Source of the DNA: Panorpa germanica
Lineage: Eukaryota; Arthropoda; Insecta; Mecoptera; Panorpidae
NCBI GenBank assembly: GCA_963678705.1
Contig: OY783209.1
Coordinates: 11,842,001-11,906,000, forward strand
DNA: 64,000 bases
Direction: 5' to 3'
Shown here piece by piece: positions 23,730-35,616 of the stretch (position 1 is the first letter of the stretch; each line of letters opens with the position of its first letter). Under the pieces are notes generated by a model. That model had not been told where the DNA came from. It was given only the letters and a program-made list of their open reading frames with translations, and did no database searches. Made by a program: the position numbers and the translations under genes.

Positions 23730-25551
23730 GGCTAATGTAATACATACAATCCACTGTCGGGTCTCTACCTTTTATGCTTGGAGCGTGGAAAACCTTGTGT
23801 ACTATTTGAAAACAAGGATAATCAATAACTCAACTCACTTTGAACATAATTGATTGACCGTGTGCTTATTTCCTTTTCCTTATGAACTATAACGAATAAC
23901 GATAATGTAATGGTATTCAGGCATCAGTTAATAACTACTGGTGAACACAAATCATTGTTTAGTCATTTATATTCAATTCAAATGTAATGTAAGGTATAAT
24001 TAGAGTAATTTGTATGTGCTCAATAGCAATTGTACGCGCCTACCCTCAAACTGAAACGTAGCATAATTTAATGTTTATACAATTGTTTTATTTCCATAAT
24101 ATTTCAATTGAATTTGATACAGTGGATGAGAGCATTGATGGTTGACGATGATTGCAGCTAGAACTGTCAAATCAAGCCGATTCCTGTGTTCTTTGCATGT
24201 TTGTGTCACAATACATATACACACCACGTACCGATACAACAGTCCGCCAAGTAAAACTTGTGTACTGTAGGGTGTATTGGAGTTGTCTTGCACTAACATA
24301 ATTTATTATGAGAACAAGCTTTTAGTTTTATTTTTATCGATACACCACTGTTATGAAAGAGACTATTGCAATCCCTTCCAGTTTAAGACGGTTCATTGCA
24401 TTTACAAGGTAGGTTTAACGTTCTAGCATGTATTCGCTTGGTTAAAATTCGCTGAAATTCGGTTCCAATATGAGAAGTATGTAACGCCCGTATTCGGACG
24501 GCTTTGTCGCTTGCAGTGTGAGAGGTAAAGCGTAGTAGCGCCCGTTCAAAATTCGCCTAAATACGCTTGCAGTGTGCGAAAGGCCTTAAGATTCTAAAGG
24601 CGGCACTGAACAAACAAATATGTACTGATATTTGCAAATGCTCATGTATATGACACTACTAATTAATACATTATATATCAGTATTACTTTGTAATTTATA
24701 TGTTAAATATATATATATATACTTGTATATGTCTATGTGTGTGTATGTACATATAGTTTAACCACTGTTTATTGCTTGTAACACATAATTATGCGCTAAA
24801 AAGTGAAGGTCGCGTTCTCATATATAAGTAAGCACAAATTGCATTATATAATTACAATCTTATATGTTTTATTTCCTATATAATATTATTTATTTATATA
24901 TATACATGCATACATATATAGGCACCTAACTGATTCAGCAAATTGTATTTATTTGATTTTATCAATTTTCTATGTAAAATATTTGCAGATATAGTTTTCC
25001 CTATATGGAGTAACTAAACTTTTGTTTGCGATTGTCACTGGTGAATCTTACCGTGTTGCAGCGCCCCCGCCCCCCACTCTTCTCTTCGTCGTACGCGATT
25101 TGTATTAAGTACTCTACGATTGCGTAGGTGGCCATGTGTGTTTGCTCAGCCCGTCACTTTAATTTGCTAATATTAAGTAATAACATAGTACATTACCATA
25201 TGTATTGCTCTACCGATACCGAGACAGATAAAGTTCAGCATTTAATGAAACATTTGTCGACTCTCGAGATTCTGACTATGCACTGCACTGTACGTCACAC
25301 TGTTCTCGATTCATATGACCTATTAATTTGTCTCACATGTTTCGGCTGATTAATGTTAGTCGTTTTTTCTCATTAATCTAATTATCTTATTGTTCAGAGC
25401 CTTTATAAAGTTAGAATACATTTATAACACACTTTTTAGTGTAACTATATGAGTTTAAACTTATCCAGAATACTTGTGTCAATAATTATATAACATTTTT
25501 TTATTAATAATTAATTCCAATCGAATTTGTGTATTGTCAACAAGTCTCTTA
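23730..25551. other. no gene seen; AT-rich simple repeats
   Basis: Contains TATATA tracts near 24707-24722 and 24893-24920, and a duplicated CGCTTGCAGTGTG motif at 24509 and 24563. No supported gene. Confidence 0.35.
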
Positions 25552-26350
25552 AGCCAATACCAAACGATGCGGCCAAAGTGTGAGTCAAATATCGGAAGAT
25601 TGACATGGCAAGTTTCCTACTACACGGAGGAACGAATGTTTGATTTGAATAATTTATTTATTTTATTAATTTGTTGATATTATTGACACTGACACTGTTT
25701 AACAAAAACTTTCAAGTATAAAACCTTCCATTGTTAAACGATTCGTGCAACAGTGCATGACTTGTGGATCAAGTGTGTGGTGGGGGTATAAAAAGATCGA
25801 CAACAGCCCGGACTTCTTCCAACGTGAACGTTGAACACAGTTAGGCCATCCGCACATGGGTCGACTGAATGCAAACGTGAGCTCCGAATCTGCCCGAACC
25901 GAATGAAAATGCAACTATGTTGTTAGTAAGAAAACGCACGTGTATACGAGTGAGAGAACACACACGACACGAACGAATCTAAACTGATTTCAAATTGGTT
26001 TTCACCAGGTTTTGAGCGACTGTGTTTCTTGGTCGCAGGGTAATTACGTTGCATGCTTTTAATGGTGACACCATGAGACACCATTTCAAAAGTATTCAAA
26101 TACATACATACATACAAATACCTCATAATACGACACAATAAAATCCCCTCTTATGTTATTGTTAAAAATTCTATAGTCACGAAACACGGCTCGATATGGC
26201 TCGTTTTTCGTTTTTGTTGGAAAGTTCGTTTGCGTGGCTAGTTTGCAATCAGTTGACCCGTGTGCAGACGGCCTTAATTTCAGCATCGACCTCACGATGC
26301 GTTCAACACCATGAAGCGTCCAACGTTGGAAGGTATTCGCAGCATGTGCC
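25552..26350. mobile_element. family C MITE interrupted by a family B MITE
   Basis: The left end AGCCAATACCAAACGATGC follows TTA at 25549-25551. The family body (GACACTGTTTAACAAAAACT then TTTCAAGTATAAAACCTTCC) runs to 25840, stops at the family B insertion and resumes at 26277 (CAGCATCGACC...GCGTCCAACGTTGG). The right limit is approximate. Related copies: 31080-31384, 41242-41568, 47206-47462, 55913-56581. Confidence 0.7.
25844..26273. mobile_element. family B MITE, full length, inserted in family C
   Basis: 430 bp with tips GGCCATCCGCACATGGGTCG and the inverse of GGCCGTCTGCACACGGGTCA. TTA lies at 25841-25843 and 26274-26276. GGCC tips with a TTA duplication fit a PIF/Harbinger-mobilised element. 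The internal reading frames (71-98 codons) are not conserved among copies and are not genes. Confidence 0.85.
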
Positions 26351-26990
26351 GAAGTTCCAATGTCAAAGTGTTCCGTGTCCAATGTTCCGTGCTGAACTCT
26401 GAATCAGTCTTTAGAACGCCAAAACAAAGATTAATATAAATATTCAGTTTTCTGAATTTCATTCCGAGGCTTACTCTTTCTTTCACCTTATTAAATAGGG
26501 CTAAATGCAATTTTCATAGATATTTCTTCTAACAAATATAAATGAACATATAAAGAGGGTAATAGTCCATGTTTACTAGATTTAAATATTTTTACATATG
26601 TATATACTTAAATAATACATATGTATATACTTATGTAATAATTGAGTCCATTTTTAATGAGCAACAAGAAGTTATTTTTAGAAACAATAACAAGTGCGTA
26701 CTACTTTTCTTTACGATCTTTTACGCTACTATAATGTGTAACATACTTTTTTTTATTTCCATAGAAATGCGTTACACCACTTACGCATTATAATTTATTA
26801 TAATTATATATTCACGCACATATAAAAATATTTTTCAGCTAATAAAACATATTTTTTTCTGGGACAATAAGGTAGCGCAACAGGAGCTACTTGATTCTCT
26901 CACTGGCAATGTGTTAAGAAATTATTTACGCATCTTAAAAACTCGTTTTCTTGATGTAAATAAAAATAAATGATTATGTATTCATTAAGC
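26351..26990. other. no gene seen
   Basis: AT-rich. A 74-codon hydrophobic frame at 26569-26793 has no recognisable domain. CATTAAGC at 26983-26990 is the target duplication of the next element. Confidence 0.35.
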
Positions 26991-27824
26991 CAGCGGTTCT
27001 CAAACTTTTTACTTCGAGCCCCCTTGCATAATCCAGCTGTAAGCCGGGCCCCCCTACATGTAAGCGTACTATTTATTATTATTTATTAACATTTTACAGT
27101 CAATTTTTATTTAGTTAAGTTTTGCACATTCTATGCATACTCTAATGGGGCAATATGTTTAATCGTACTCAAACAACAAATTCTATACAAACAATTACAA
27201 TTTATTTAGGTATTTTAGCTACTAATATATAATTGTTATTTGTAACTCAAAGCAATAATAATAAAAAGAGCTTCAGTGTGAAGGATGTGCTTGCTTTTTT
27301 CTACGCATATTTTCTTGAAACGCGGTGTCAGTTCTGATAACGCTAAAGTCTGAGTTCCTTGGTCACATCCAGTCTTGAGCGATATTTACTCTTCATGGCA
27401 GCTAGAGCAGAAAACCCAGTTTTACAATAGTGAGTGAGTATTGCGAATGGAGTGAGTATTTTCAATGCCCTTTCACTCAAAATTGGATGTTCCTTTTGTA
27501 CACCAATCCAGAACGATGTGAGAGAAGATTCTTAAAACTTCATTTTAAGCCCAGTGCCAGGAGGTCAATGAGATTTTCTTTTTCCTTCATGTTGAGGAAG
27601 ACACTCATCAACTGATGGTTTGAACGGGTTTTGAATCCATGCCAAACCGTCCAAGTTCTCAATAAAATATTTTTCCAAACAAGATTTGAAGATTTCTAAG
27701 TGTTTAAGAAAGCATAGTTGGAAGTAAAGTAAATTTAATTAATTTTTCAACCAAGCTTTGGGCCCCCCCTGAGCCTTCATTGCGCCCCCCTTAGGGGTCG
27801 CGCCCCACACTTTGAGAACCGCTG
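26991..27824. mobile_element. hAT transposon, internally deleted, with perfect 8-bp target duplication
   Basis: 834 bp. Tips are CAGCGGTTCTCAAACTTTTT and the inverse of CAGCGGTTCTCAAAGTGTGG. CATTAAGC at 26983-26990 is repeated exactly at 27825-27832. Both subterminal regions carry runs of C (GGGCCCCCC-type), as in many hAT elements. It retains the 3' part of a transposase gene on the minus strand (27320-27690). Confidence 0.85.
27320..27690 (-). pseudogene. hAT transposase C-terminus (ZBED5/FAM200-like), decayed
   Basis: Minus-strand translation in two frames gives first CLEKYFIENLDGLAWIQNPF with KPSVDECLPQ. After frameshifts it gives SSLTSFWIGVQKEHPILSER, then ALKILTPFA, then CKTGFSALAAMKSKYRSRLD. 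The FWI, TGFSALAAMKSKYRSRLD pattern is the hAT C-terminal dimerisation region as found in transposases related to ZBED5 and FAM200 proteins. The N-terminal BED finger and the catalytic part are deleted. In-frame stops and frameshifts make it non-functional. Confidence 0.75.
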
Positions 27825-27832
27825 CATTAAGC

Positions 27833-28574
27833 TATTTATTAATGAAAGCAGCTCAGAGATCGGTGTGATCTATTTTATCTTATGTGCTTCTCTAATAAAC
27901 TTAAGGAATGCTTGCACTATATTGTAATTTAAAACTACTACTAGTATTGCATATTTTTCCTTACGTACACTCCTTGTAGGATAATATTTAATTTAAGTAC
28001 GCGGTGTATTTAATGTTCTGCATTCATTCATTTTTATTATTACATTGTACAGCCAACATTTCCCTGAGTATGCGATAATGGAATCGTTTGTTGTTTTAAT
28101 CGTTGAAATTATCAACAAAATATTTCAGAACTAATATTTGCATGCGCTGGTACAAAAATGTTTATTTTAAAATTTATTTGATTGGTTTGTCTCATTTTAC
28201 ATGCAAAGTTCATTTTAAAACATATAGAACTTATGAATATGAGTCATTCTAATCTGTGGTACCAGTATATACATATATGTATTCTTATATAATATGCTAA
28301 ACAAGTCAAATAATAGATTACAACAATTGGTTTAATATTAAATATTTACAACATTTTAAATTACAAGAATTTGATTGTTTGATAATATAATTTATCGTAG
28401 TATTACTTTTTAATTTTTTTTATTTGGTTCGCTTTTGATATTGATTTTAATATTTCTTAACTATCAGTGTTTTATGTTTAATATCTAATTTATTTTAAAA
28501 CACTTACTTTCGCTTCATTATTTAAATACAGGGAATTGTACTGACTGATTGGAAAGGATTCCACTCTGTCAGTA
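27833..28574. other. no gene seen
   Basis: AT-rich with no supported gene. A perfect 8-bp inverted pair GTACTGAC/GTCAGTAC at about 28537-28574 sits just before the retroelement. Confidence 0.35.
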
Positions 28575-29090
28575 CAAAATAAGTTACTAATATAAAACAG
28601 ATCCTTAAACCAGTGTGGACTTATGATATCCAACTATGGGGCTGTACCAGTTAGTAACAAGGATTTAATCCAAAGGTTCCAGAACAAAGTGCTAACAAAC
28701 ATCATGGAAGCACCCTGGTGTATTAGAAACAGTGATCTTCACCGGGACTTAAAGATGAAAACTGTGGACACTACAATAAGGAAATTTGCCAAGAGTCAAC
28801 AGAAAAGACTCCAACAACATGTTAATCACGAGGTAGCACACCTACTGGACAACGATAGAAAAACAAAGAGAAGACTGAAAAGAGTTAAACCTTTTGAGTT
28901 AGTTTAATTAAATTAAAAGTAATAAAATGTAATCGTGCAAAACGTAATACATATTTATTTCATATCATAAAATAAGGTATGGTGAAGAGCAAAACCTTTA
29001 ATATTATGTTAACGTTAAATTGCTTATTAGCCTAACAGGCTAGATTGTAATAGTTAAAACATAAATAAAAAAATAAAAATAAGACCAACT
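28575..29090 (+). pseudogene. jockey-clade non-LTR retrotransposon 3' end
   Basis: Plus-strand reading gives KQILKPVWTYDIQLWGCTS in one frame. After a frameshift near 28650 it gives DLIQRFQNKVLTNIMEAPW, CIRNSDLHRDLKMKTVD and a C-terminal TKRRLKRVKPFELV with a stop at 28905. This is the thumb and tail of a jockey-type reverse transcriptase, aligning along its length with the element at 35671-36263. An AT-rich 3' untranslated region ends in an A-rich tail at about 29070-29090. 5' truncated; no target duplication was found. Confidence 0.8.
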
Positions 29091-30299
29091 GCATCGCAAC
29101 ATATCTCACTAATATTTAAACTAAGATAATTACTTACATTTTTATTAGTTTTTTATTTAGGAAAGCGCGATTTTCACCTACTTTAAATTTTTGTGTAATT
29201 TAACATAGGATCTATAAATATTATAACACGGCATAACTGAAACAAGTATAGAAAGCTCTTAAGTATCATTCCTACTCAGTGTTTATGAAATTTTATATTT
29301 TGTATTTAATTTAAATTGTTTAGCATTCACAGTACCATTTTTAATTTAATTTATTTTTTAAGTTTTCTTAGTTTTTTAAAACCTTACAAGGTCCAATGTC
29401 TTAAATAAAGAAAAATTATATTGTATTATAACCTCCAAAATGTGACAATCTGTCAAAATGCAGTAGGATTTACTTTTAAAAGAAGTTTAATGTCAGTTTT
29501 TGAAAAATATAGAAGAGAGAACAATTTCTATTACTAATTGGTATTAAAAATAACAGCTTTAATTATTTCACATATAATTTTGTCGAACTGTCAAAATTTA
29601 TATTACTAACGATGCATACACACCAACTAAATTAACTAAACTTAAATTAAAACACAAATATGAAAAGGAGTGCTTAAACGAGAACCTGAAATCTAGACTA
29701 CAATATTAAATAAAAACAGTAAATTAAATATCAAAACAGTGGGTGGGAATGAGGCTTTATTAATATTTTTTCTATTATATATAGTATGTATTAAATCTAA
29801 GCAAATAGCAGCCTTAATAATGAAATTATCTCTTTTAAATGAACGACACCAAAGCACACATTTCTAACCTCATGAGCTATTACAGAAAGAACTTGTTTCA
29901 AATAACTAAAAGAATTTAAATGCCAGCCAGCTAGCAGCCAGCAGGCAGCGTGTAATGCGAAAATCGTGTTAGTCGTACCCGTACCATCCACCATCCGTCC
30001 ATCCATGTTACGAGCATCACCATACCATGTCAAAGAGATCTACAAACGAACTTCACGTTATTGCTCATCGGCAATCGGTCACACACATACATACACATAC
30101 ACATATTGTAGGTTATGTTTATGTTACCTTGTTTTAAACTATTTAAAGATAACTCGTGGATAAACTGTTATCCTGTATTAACAACGTTTGCACCTTCATC
30201 TCTTTCTTCCTTTCTCTTTTTTTTATAAATTTTATTTGTAAACAACATTGCTTTTAATTGTGAATGTAAAGAGATTGGAATCTCTGGAATATGTTATCA
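29091..30299. other. no gene seen
   Basis: AT-rich. A slightly GC-richer patch at 29925-30050 and a short ACACATACA-type repeat near 30080-30100 are the only structures noted. Confidence 0.35.
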
Positions 30300-30528
30300 C
30301 TAGAGTCACTTTACCATCATATTGAAGATGCGTATTATGTTTTTGTAATGAAAGAGTTCAGTTTCTCACAGTCGTTCATATGAAATGTCTATTTTATCGG
30401 CTAGAAATGGCGAAACCACTCCACCTATCGGAATACAAATGAAGATAATGTTGATGCGAACTATAATTGAACCGCAATAGTGATAGAAACGTCACAAAAT
30501 AGGACACTTCACCAAATTGTTAACTGGG
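30300..30528. mobile_element. family G element, left tip degraded
   Basis: Homologous to 37721-37965 along its length (TTTACCATCATATTGAAGAT onward). The right tip CACCAAATTGTTAACTGGG is preserved; the left CCAGTAAACA is lost. Confidence 0.65.
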
Positions 30529-30733
30529 TGAAGTATACCAATTATACTGGATAGAATAGTGTGAGGTTTTGTAAAAATGATTTAACATTGTATAGTGGAT
30601 AAAATGAGTTCCAAGAGTTTGGTTTAATAGACGCATTACTGTATTAAAATTGTTGAAATTAGGTCTATTGGCTTTATTAAGTAGCGAAACGAAGCGACAG
30701 AGAAGGCGTACGCAGTTTTTAGTGGCATCTCTA

Positions 30734-30942
30734 CACTGTACTTTAGACGTCTCTTTTTTAGACTAAAGATGCATTGCGAAAAGAATAGCGCGGCAAAATA
30801 GCCACAATTCTGTAATACATTAAATCATATAAATGTGGTTTGATACAAATTTGCGGTGCGGATTTTTCCGCGGTATTTTCTTTCGCAGTGTGGCTCCAGT
30901 CTAAGATAAAAGCATTCTTTCGACCACGTTTTTTTTACAGTG
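30734..30942. mobile_element. family H MITE, TA target duplication (mariner-like)
   Basis: 209 bp between TA at 30732-30733 and 30943-30944. Tips are CACTGTACTTTAGACG and the inverse of CACTGTAAAAAAAACG; subterminal TTTTTTAGACTAAAGATGC is mirrored by GTCTAAGATAAAAGCATTC. Half copies lie at 11590, 14872 and 55357. Confidence 0.6.
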
Positions 30943-31079
30943 TATGTTTAGTCGTATAAATGTGTTATCGTCGGCATTTTCAACAAAGTTTGCTCTCTAT
31001 CGAAGAGCAACTGTATCTCAGATAGCAGATCTCAGTTGTTGCCCCAGTAGAACTGTAGCGCTTGCTGCATACGCCTTAA

Positions 31080-31384
31080 ACCATGTCTCCAACGTGTGAG
31101 TCAAATATTCGAAGATTTACATGGAAAGTTTCCTGTCCAGCACCTTACACGGTGGAACGAATGTTTGATGCGAATGACTTATTTATTTTATTGATTTGTT
31201 GATATTATTGACACTGACACTGTTTAACAAAAACTTTCAAGTAAATACAGAAACTTTCAAGTATAAAGTTGACGCGGGTCAAATGACCGACAACAGTCCG
31301 AACTTCTTCCAACACGAATGTTGGACGCACTTAGCTCCAGTATCAGCGATGCGTCCAACGTTGTAGCATCGTTTGGCGCCGGCT
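31080..31384. mobile_element. family C MITE, full length
   Basis: TAA at 31077-31079 and 31385-31387. The right tip ends GGCGCCGGCT; the left tip is degraded (ACCATGTCTCCAACG). The body matches the other C copies. Harbinger-like by its 3-bp TAA duplication. Confidence 0.7.
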
Positions 31385-32269
31385 TAATACGTTTCATAGG
31401 ATAAATCCAATGCGTTTCACCTGTGCACGCTTTCTTTAATACGACTTATATTTAATCCTATGCTAAGTACTCGTTCAGTGGATTTAAATAATAAGTAATG
31501 TTTTTTAACTATACCATTTATTTATTTTTTCCTTATTACTTGTATTAACAAAACGTTCTTATCGCTACATACGAGTGCGCAGCCTCTATATTAAAACCAG
31601 GCTAAGGTACAAGCATTGGAAATAAATTGAACGTTTCCAAAATGACCTTATGTTACTTTATATTTAATATATACATAAGAAAGAGGTACAAGGTATAAAT
31701 TATAAACATGTATATTTCACAAAAAGAGTAGGCACTGTATAGTATGGTATTTATTAAATCAGAGAGGATCGTTTTAGATTTATTTTATATATGTAAAACA
31801 AGCAACGGTTTTGCAGAAGGTCCTACACAAAAACTGTATTATATTATAATCCTAACTGCCTTCCTACACAAGCAAAGGGGAATTTGAAACGGTTGGTCAC
31901 AAGGCGAAGTAAGGTTTTGGTGTGTATATTGTATAGCTCTGTAGATATACACACGGTATGCTGTTTGCGTTAGTGTTAGTGTTCTCTGAGGTAGAAATGG
32001 GTTGTATCTTGAAGCAGACGCGGTGAATGGTCCACGATGACCCTTTGAAGGTCTCCTCCTATTTACTATATACATTTTATGGTTATATGTGTAGGTTCTA
32101 ACGCCAGAGTTGTATTATAAATAAGTTAATAAAAAAGTTATATGTGTATAGAAATGTTCGTTATGAGAATCAAGTCAACCTCAAGTTCTACTTAAACCAG
32201 CGGTGCCCAAACTCTTGTGGAAAGACTATCATTTTGTTGTTAATACAGTTCGAAAATTGGTCTACTTAA
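31385..32269. other. no identified gene; solitary hAT-like tip at 32198
   Basis: CAGCGGTGCCCAAACTCTTG at 32198 resembles a hAT terminus without a partner. A 78-codon minus frame at 31839-32075 has no recognisable domain. Confidence 0.3.
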
Positions 32270-32938
32270 AGGGATATATACAATTAATATGTTCAAAAAA
32301 AAAATAAAAATTTTATTTCATTTACGTAATGTACATATATAGTACACACAGAATTTTAAGTCAATCCGGCGATTATTTTCGAAGTTATGTAAGTTGAAAT
32401 TTTTTTTTTATTTCTAGTTTTTCTGAAAACTGTGTTTTTAAAATCGGTGATCAAGATTTCTCAGAAACAGCTGAACCGATCAGTCTCAAATTTTAACACA
32501 AGTTTCTTAAGTATATTTTATAGTAATTAATCGAATTTTTTTTCTCATCGATGACTTTTTAACGCCAAAATTTTGGTCAAAAATCAATTTTTTTTTTTGA
32601 AAAGCCGCCATTTTGTCGAAAAAATATTACTTTGCTCATTCCTTACATTAATTACTAGATTATACACTACTTTAACGAAATCCGTTTGTTTTTTTCATTT
32701 TAAATGATTCAGTCCAGAGATATCGTGGTCACTGCAAGATGCCTTTTTGAGAGGAGCTCCGGGAGATCAGCTATAGCAGCTTTAAAATTAATATTTTTAC
32801 AAATATAAAAATGTTAAAATAGAGTTAAAAGTTTACCATAATATGTATACAAATTTTTACATTAATATATTTAAAAGCGTCTCATGAAAAATTCTTAAAA
32901 AATCGCTTTATTTGGGCCTAATAACTGTATATAACCCC
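32270..32938. mobile_element. family I element, TTAA target duplication
   Basis: 669 bp between TTAA at 32266-32269 and 32939-32942, with tips AGGGATATATACAATTAAT and the inverse of GGGGTTATATACAGTTATTA. Inverted relative to 10071-10633. Non-coding. TTAA flanks suggest piggyBac-type mobilisation. Confidence 0.7.
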
Positions 32939-35385
32939 TTAATATAACATACTTCAAAAAATAATCTTGTGTAATTTGACATAATTTTGATGAGTCAATT
33001 TAATAGAAATAATTTCCAGTTTAGTATTATTCATTGCCAAAGTAATCATCTTATATAGAAAGAGATACACTGTTAAAAAGAGAGAGAAAGAGAGAGTATA
33101 TAGAAACTTAACAATATATGAAATAGTGGATTCTTAATTCACATATATAAATATTTTAATATAAAAATAGATACGCTTAACCTTCACAAAACCTTGAAAC
33201 ATTTTTATAGTTCCATTTAGTTGTTTCAGTCACATTCATAGACAGGCCGAGATGATGCCGATGCAGAGACCATTACTGATTGCTTGGTTTTGTGATGTTT
33301 TATTAATACATAATGTAGCAACTATGTATATAATATATAGCCTGTACAGATTACACAAGGAAGCATTACAAGCAAATATATAATATATAAGCATATGATG
33401 ATTAATTTCGCAAATCTTTTTTATGCATTTATATAAGTAAACACAGAGGCAGATTAAACGATGGGCGCTCGCCCGGGGTGTTACAAAATCGGATGAAGCT
33501 CTATTGATACTGGTGACCAAAAAGAAAATTAATTCAAGAGGCCCTTTTTACTTTTATCGGCCAAGAACACTTGGGCTGCTTACTTGGCCACGTTAAATGG
33601 TGCAACCGAGCAAAACAATTCTATTAATCTAAATTCAACATTATATATTTTTACTAGAGTTTACCCCGGTCACAAACGTCTCTTTAGTGTGTATGATTTG
33701 AATCCAACAAAATACTTTTTTAAATTGAAATATTTAACTTGTTCTATATTAATTTTACATATAATAACAAACAATTTTTTATACAAATTGACTAAAAAAA
33801 ATTATTCGTTATGTAACCAACTTTTTTTCAAAATTTCGATTTGTAAATTAGGTACCAAAGTTAGCCTATATATAAAATTTCATCTTTCTAGCCCAATTTT
33901 ATATAATAAAATGTAGAAATTTTGAATTTTTTTTTTAATATGATATTCAATTATTACACAATCTCCAAAGTTTACCGGGCCCCTCAATTTTCTTGGCGCT
34001 TCTTTTATAAAATTTTGAATTTCTAAGTTTTGAAATAAGTTCGCATTCAATACCGTAATACACATGCAAAATTTCACCTTTCTATCTTTTCCAAAATTGC
34101 GGGTTTTCAGGAAATTCAGGAAAAAATCTGGGGACGTCAAAAGTCTTAGAATTTTTCTCTCTACGAAATAGAAAATTTTCAAAATCTTGAACCGTTTTTG
34201 AGCTACTATACAAAATTTGAAGTAAACATATAAATATACACCTGGAACATTATAATATAGGATTCTAAATTTATATTCTAAATTAAATAAAATACAAAAA
34301 TAAAAACATCTTAAAACTGTATTTTTTGTTTGCTTTTGTCACAATTTTTTTGATACATTAGACAATTGAACTGTTTTAACCTATTTCCATATACAAAAGT
34401 AAAATCGCCAAATTCTTTTACATTTAAATTGTGATAGTTTTGCACTGTATCAAAAGAACAAAAAATCACATTCTTCAAGATTAGAAAACACTATTATTTA
34501 AAAGTCCTACGTCTCTCACAGTAGCCGCGGGCTAGTTGCTATGCAAGAGTAGATGAATTAACACTTTCCAAAAGTGAGTGCAAGTACTAATAAAGCGCCC
34601 CACTTTCTCTACAAGTATGCTACTCACATAGTCATTTACTCTGGTCTAAATTACTTCTAAAAAACCGGCGTTTTTTAGAGCATATGTTTTTGTCTAACTC
34701 CACCGCCAAACGTCAACATATGTCAATAATAAGCAAGCCACGTTCCGTTATAAAATGTATATAAATATTATATATGTAAAAAAATAATATGAATATATAC
34801 ATATATGTGAGACGTCATTTAAAATAAATTTCATACGAGTATAACCTTGCTATAGAATTTATCTTTTGTATACAGAACACAGAATGATAACACACGAAGG
34901 TCTTTAAAAATGATTATAGTGTTTTCTATGTGTGTGTAACCATATTGTGTACGTATTATACATAATGTAATACGTATGTAGTTGTGCTATACGAGTATGT
35001 ATTTCATTTCGTAACTCGTTAACTTCTATTCTAATTGGCTATTGAAATTCACAATTCATTTATGTAAATGTTTGGTTTGGTTAGAACTTCGATGTTACAA
35101 AAATTGAAACAAGGTCAAATTAATAAGATAGAAGCGGATGCTATTCGTGTGTTTTTATTATTTTAAAATTATATCAACATATTCGCACTAATCGTACGCC
35201 GGATTATTTCGGGAGGTTATTTAGGTGCTAATTATAAAAATTACAAGGATATTTTAGTGCAGTGGCCATTTTTATCTTAATTATCGTTGCTAAACTTTAA
35301 ACATTGTTTGTATATGAGTATATTATAATTTAGCAGTGTCGTAATTTCAGTTTGTAAATTATAAAGCTACATTTTTTTAAATATA
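32939..35385. other. no identified gene; GA microsatellite and possible old repeat
   Basis: A GA-rich microsatellite lies at about 33078-33096. The region 33440-34260 has repeat-like phrasing (GAGGCAGATTAAACGATGGG near 33446, GGTTTTCAGGAAATTCAGG near 34102) and two 100-110-codon frames on opposite strands without recognisable domains. I suspect an old unclassified element but cannot delimit it. Confidence 0.3.
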
Positions 35386-35465
35386 AGGTTTTTCAACAAG
35401 ATCATTGTTTTTTAAAACAAAATAAAGGAACACAGTAAATATTTGTTATATTTTTTTTCCTGTCA

Positions 35466-35560
35466 GAATACAAGTGAAAATAAAGTTGTTATGAACTATA
35501 ATTGAAGTGATAGAAACGTCACAAAACAAGTCACTTCACCAAATTCTTTATTGAGAAGGA
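35466..35560. repeat. family G fragment inside family T
   Basis: TGAACTATAATTGAAGTGAT to ACTTCACCAAATTCTTTA matches the right third of family G (compare 30460-30528). Confidence 0.6.
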
Positions 35561-35616
35561 ATTTAGATGAAAATGATTCAAATTTTTACTGTATTAGAAA
35601 GAGTAAAGTTTGGCAA

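Noticed and set aside
23568..23737. 8-bp target duplication for the small hAT-like MITE
   Set aside because: The flanks CACCAGAC and GGCTAATG do not match, so no duplication is claimed.
24413..24430. Another possible ratchet site (AAG|GTAGGT)
   Set aside because: It lacks a proper pyrimidine tract before the AG and the donor is weak.
25699..26510. Cluster of overlapping 70-98-codon frames on both strands
   Set aside because: They lie inside nested MITEs B and C and change between copies, so they are not genes.
33584..34182. Two reading frames of 100-110 codons on opposite strands
   Set aside because: Low-complexity AT-rich translation, no domain, no splice signals; probably chance within an old repeat.
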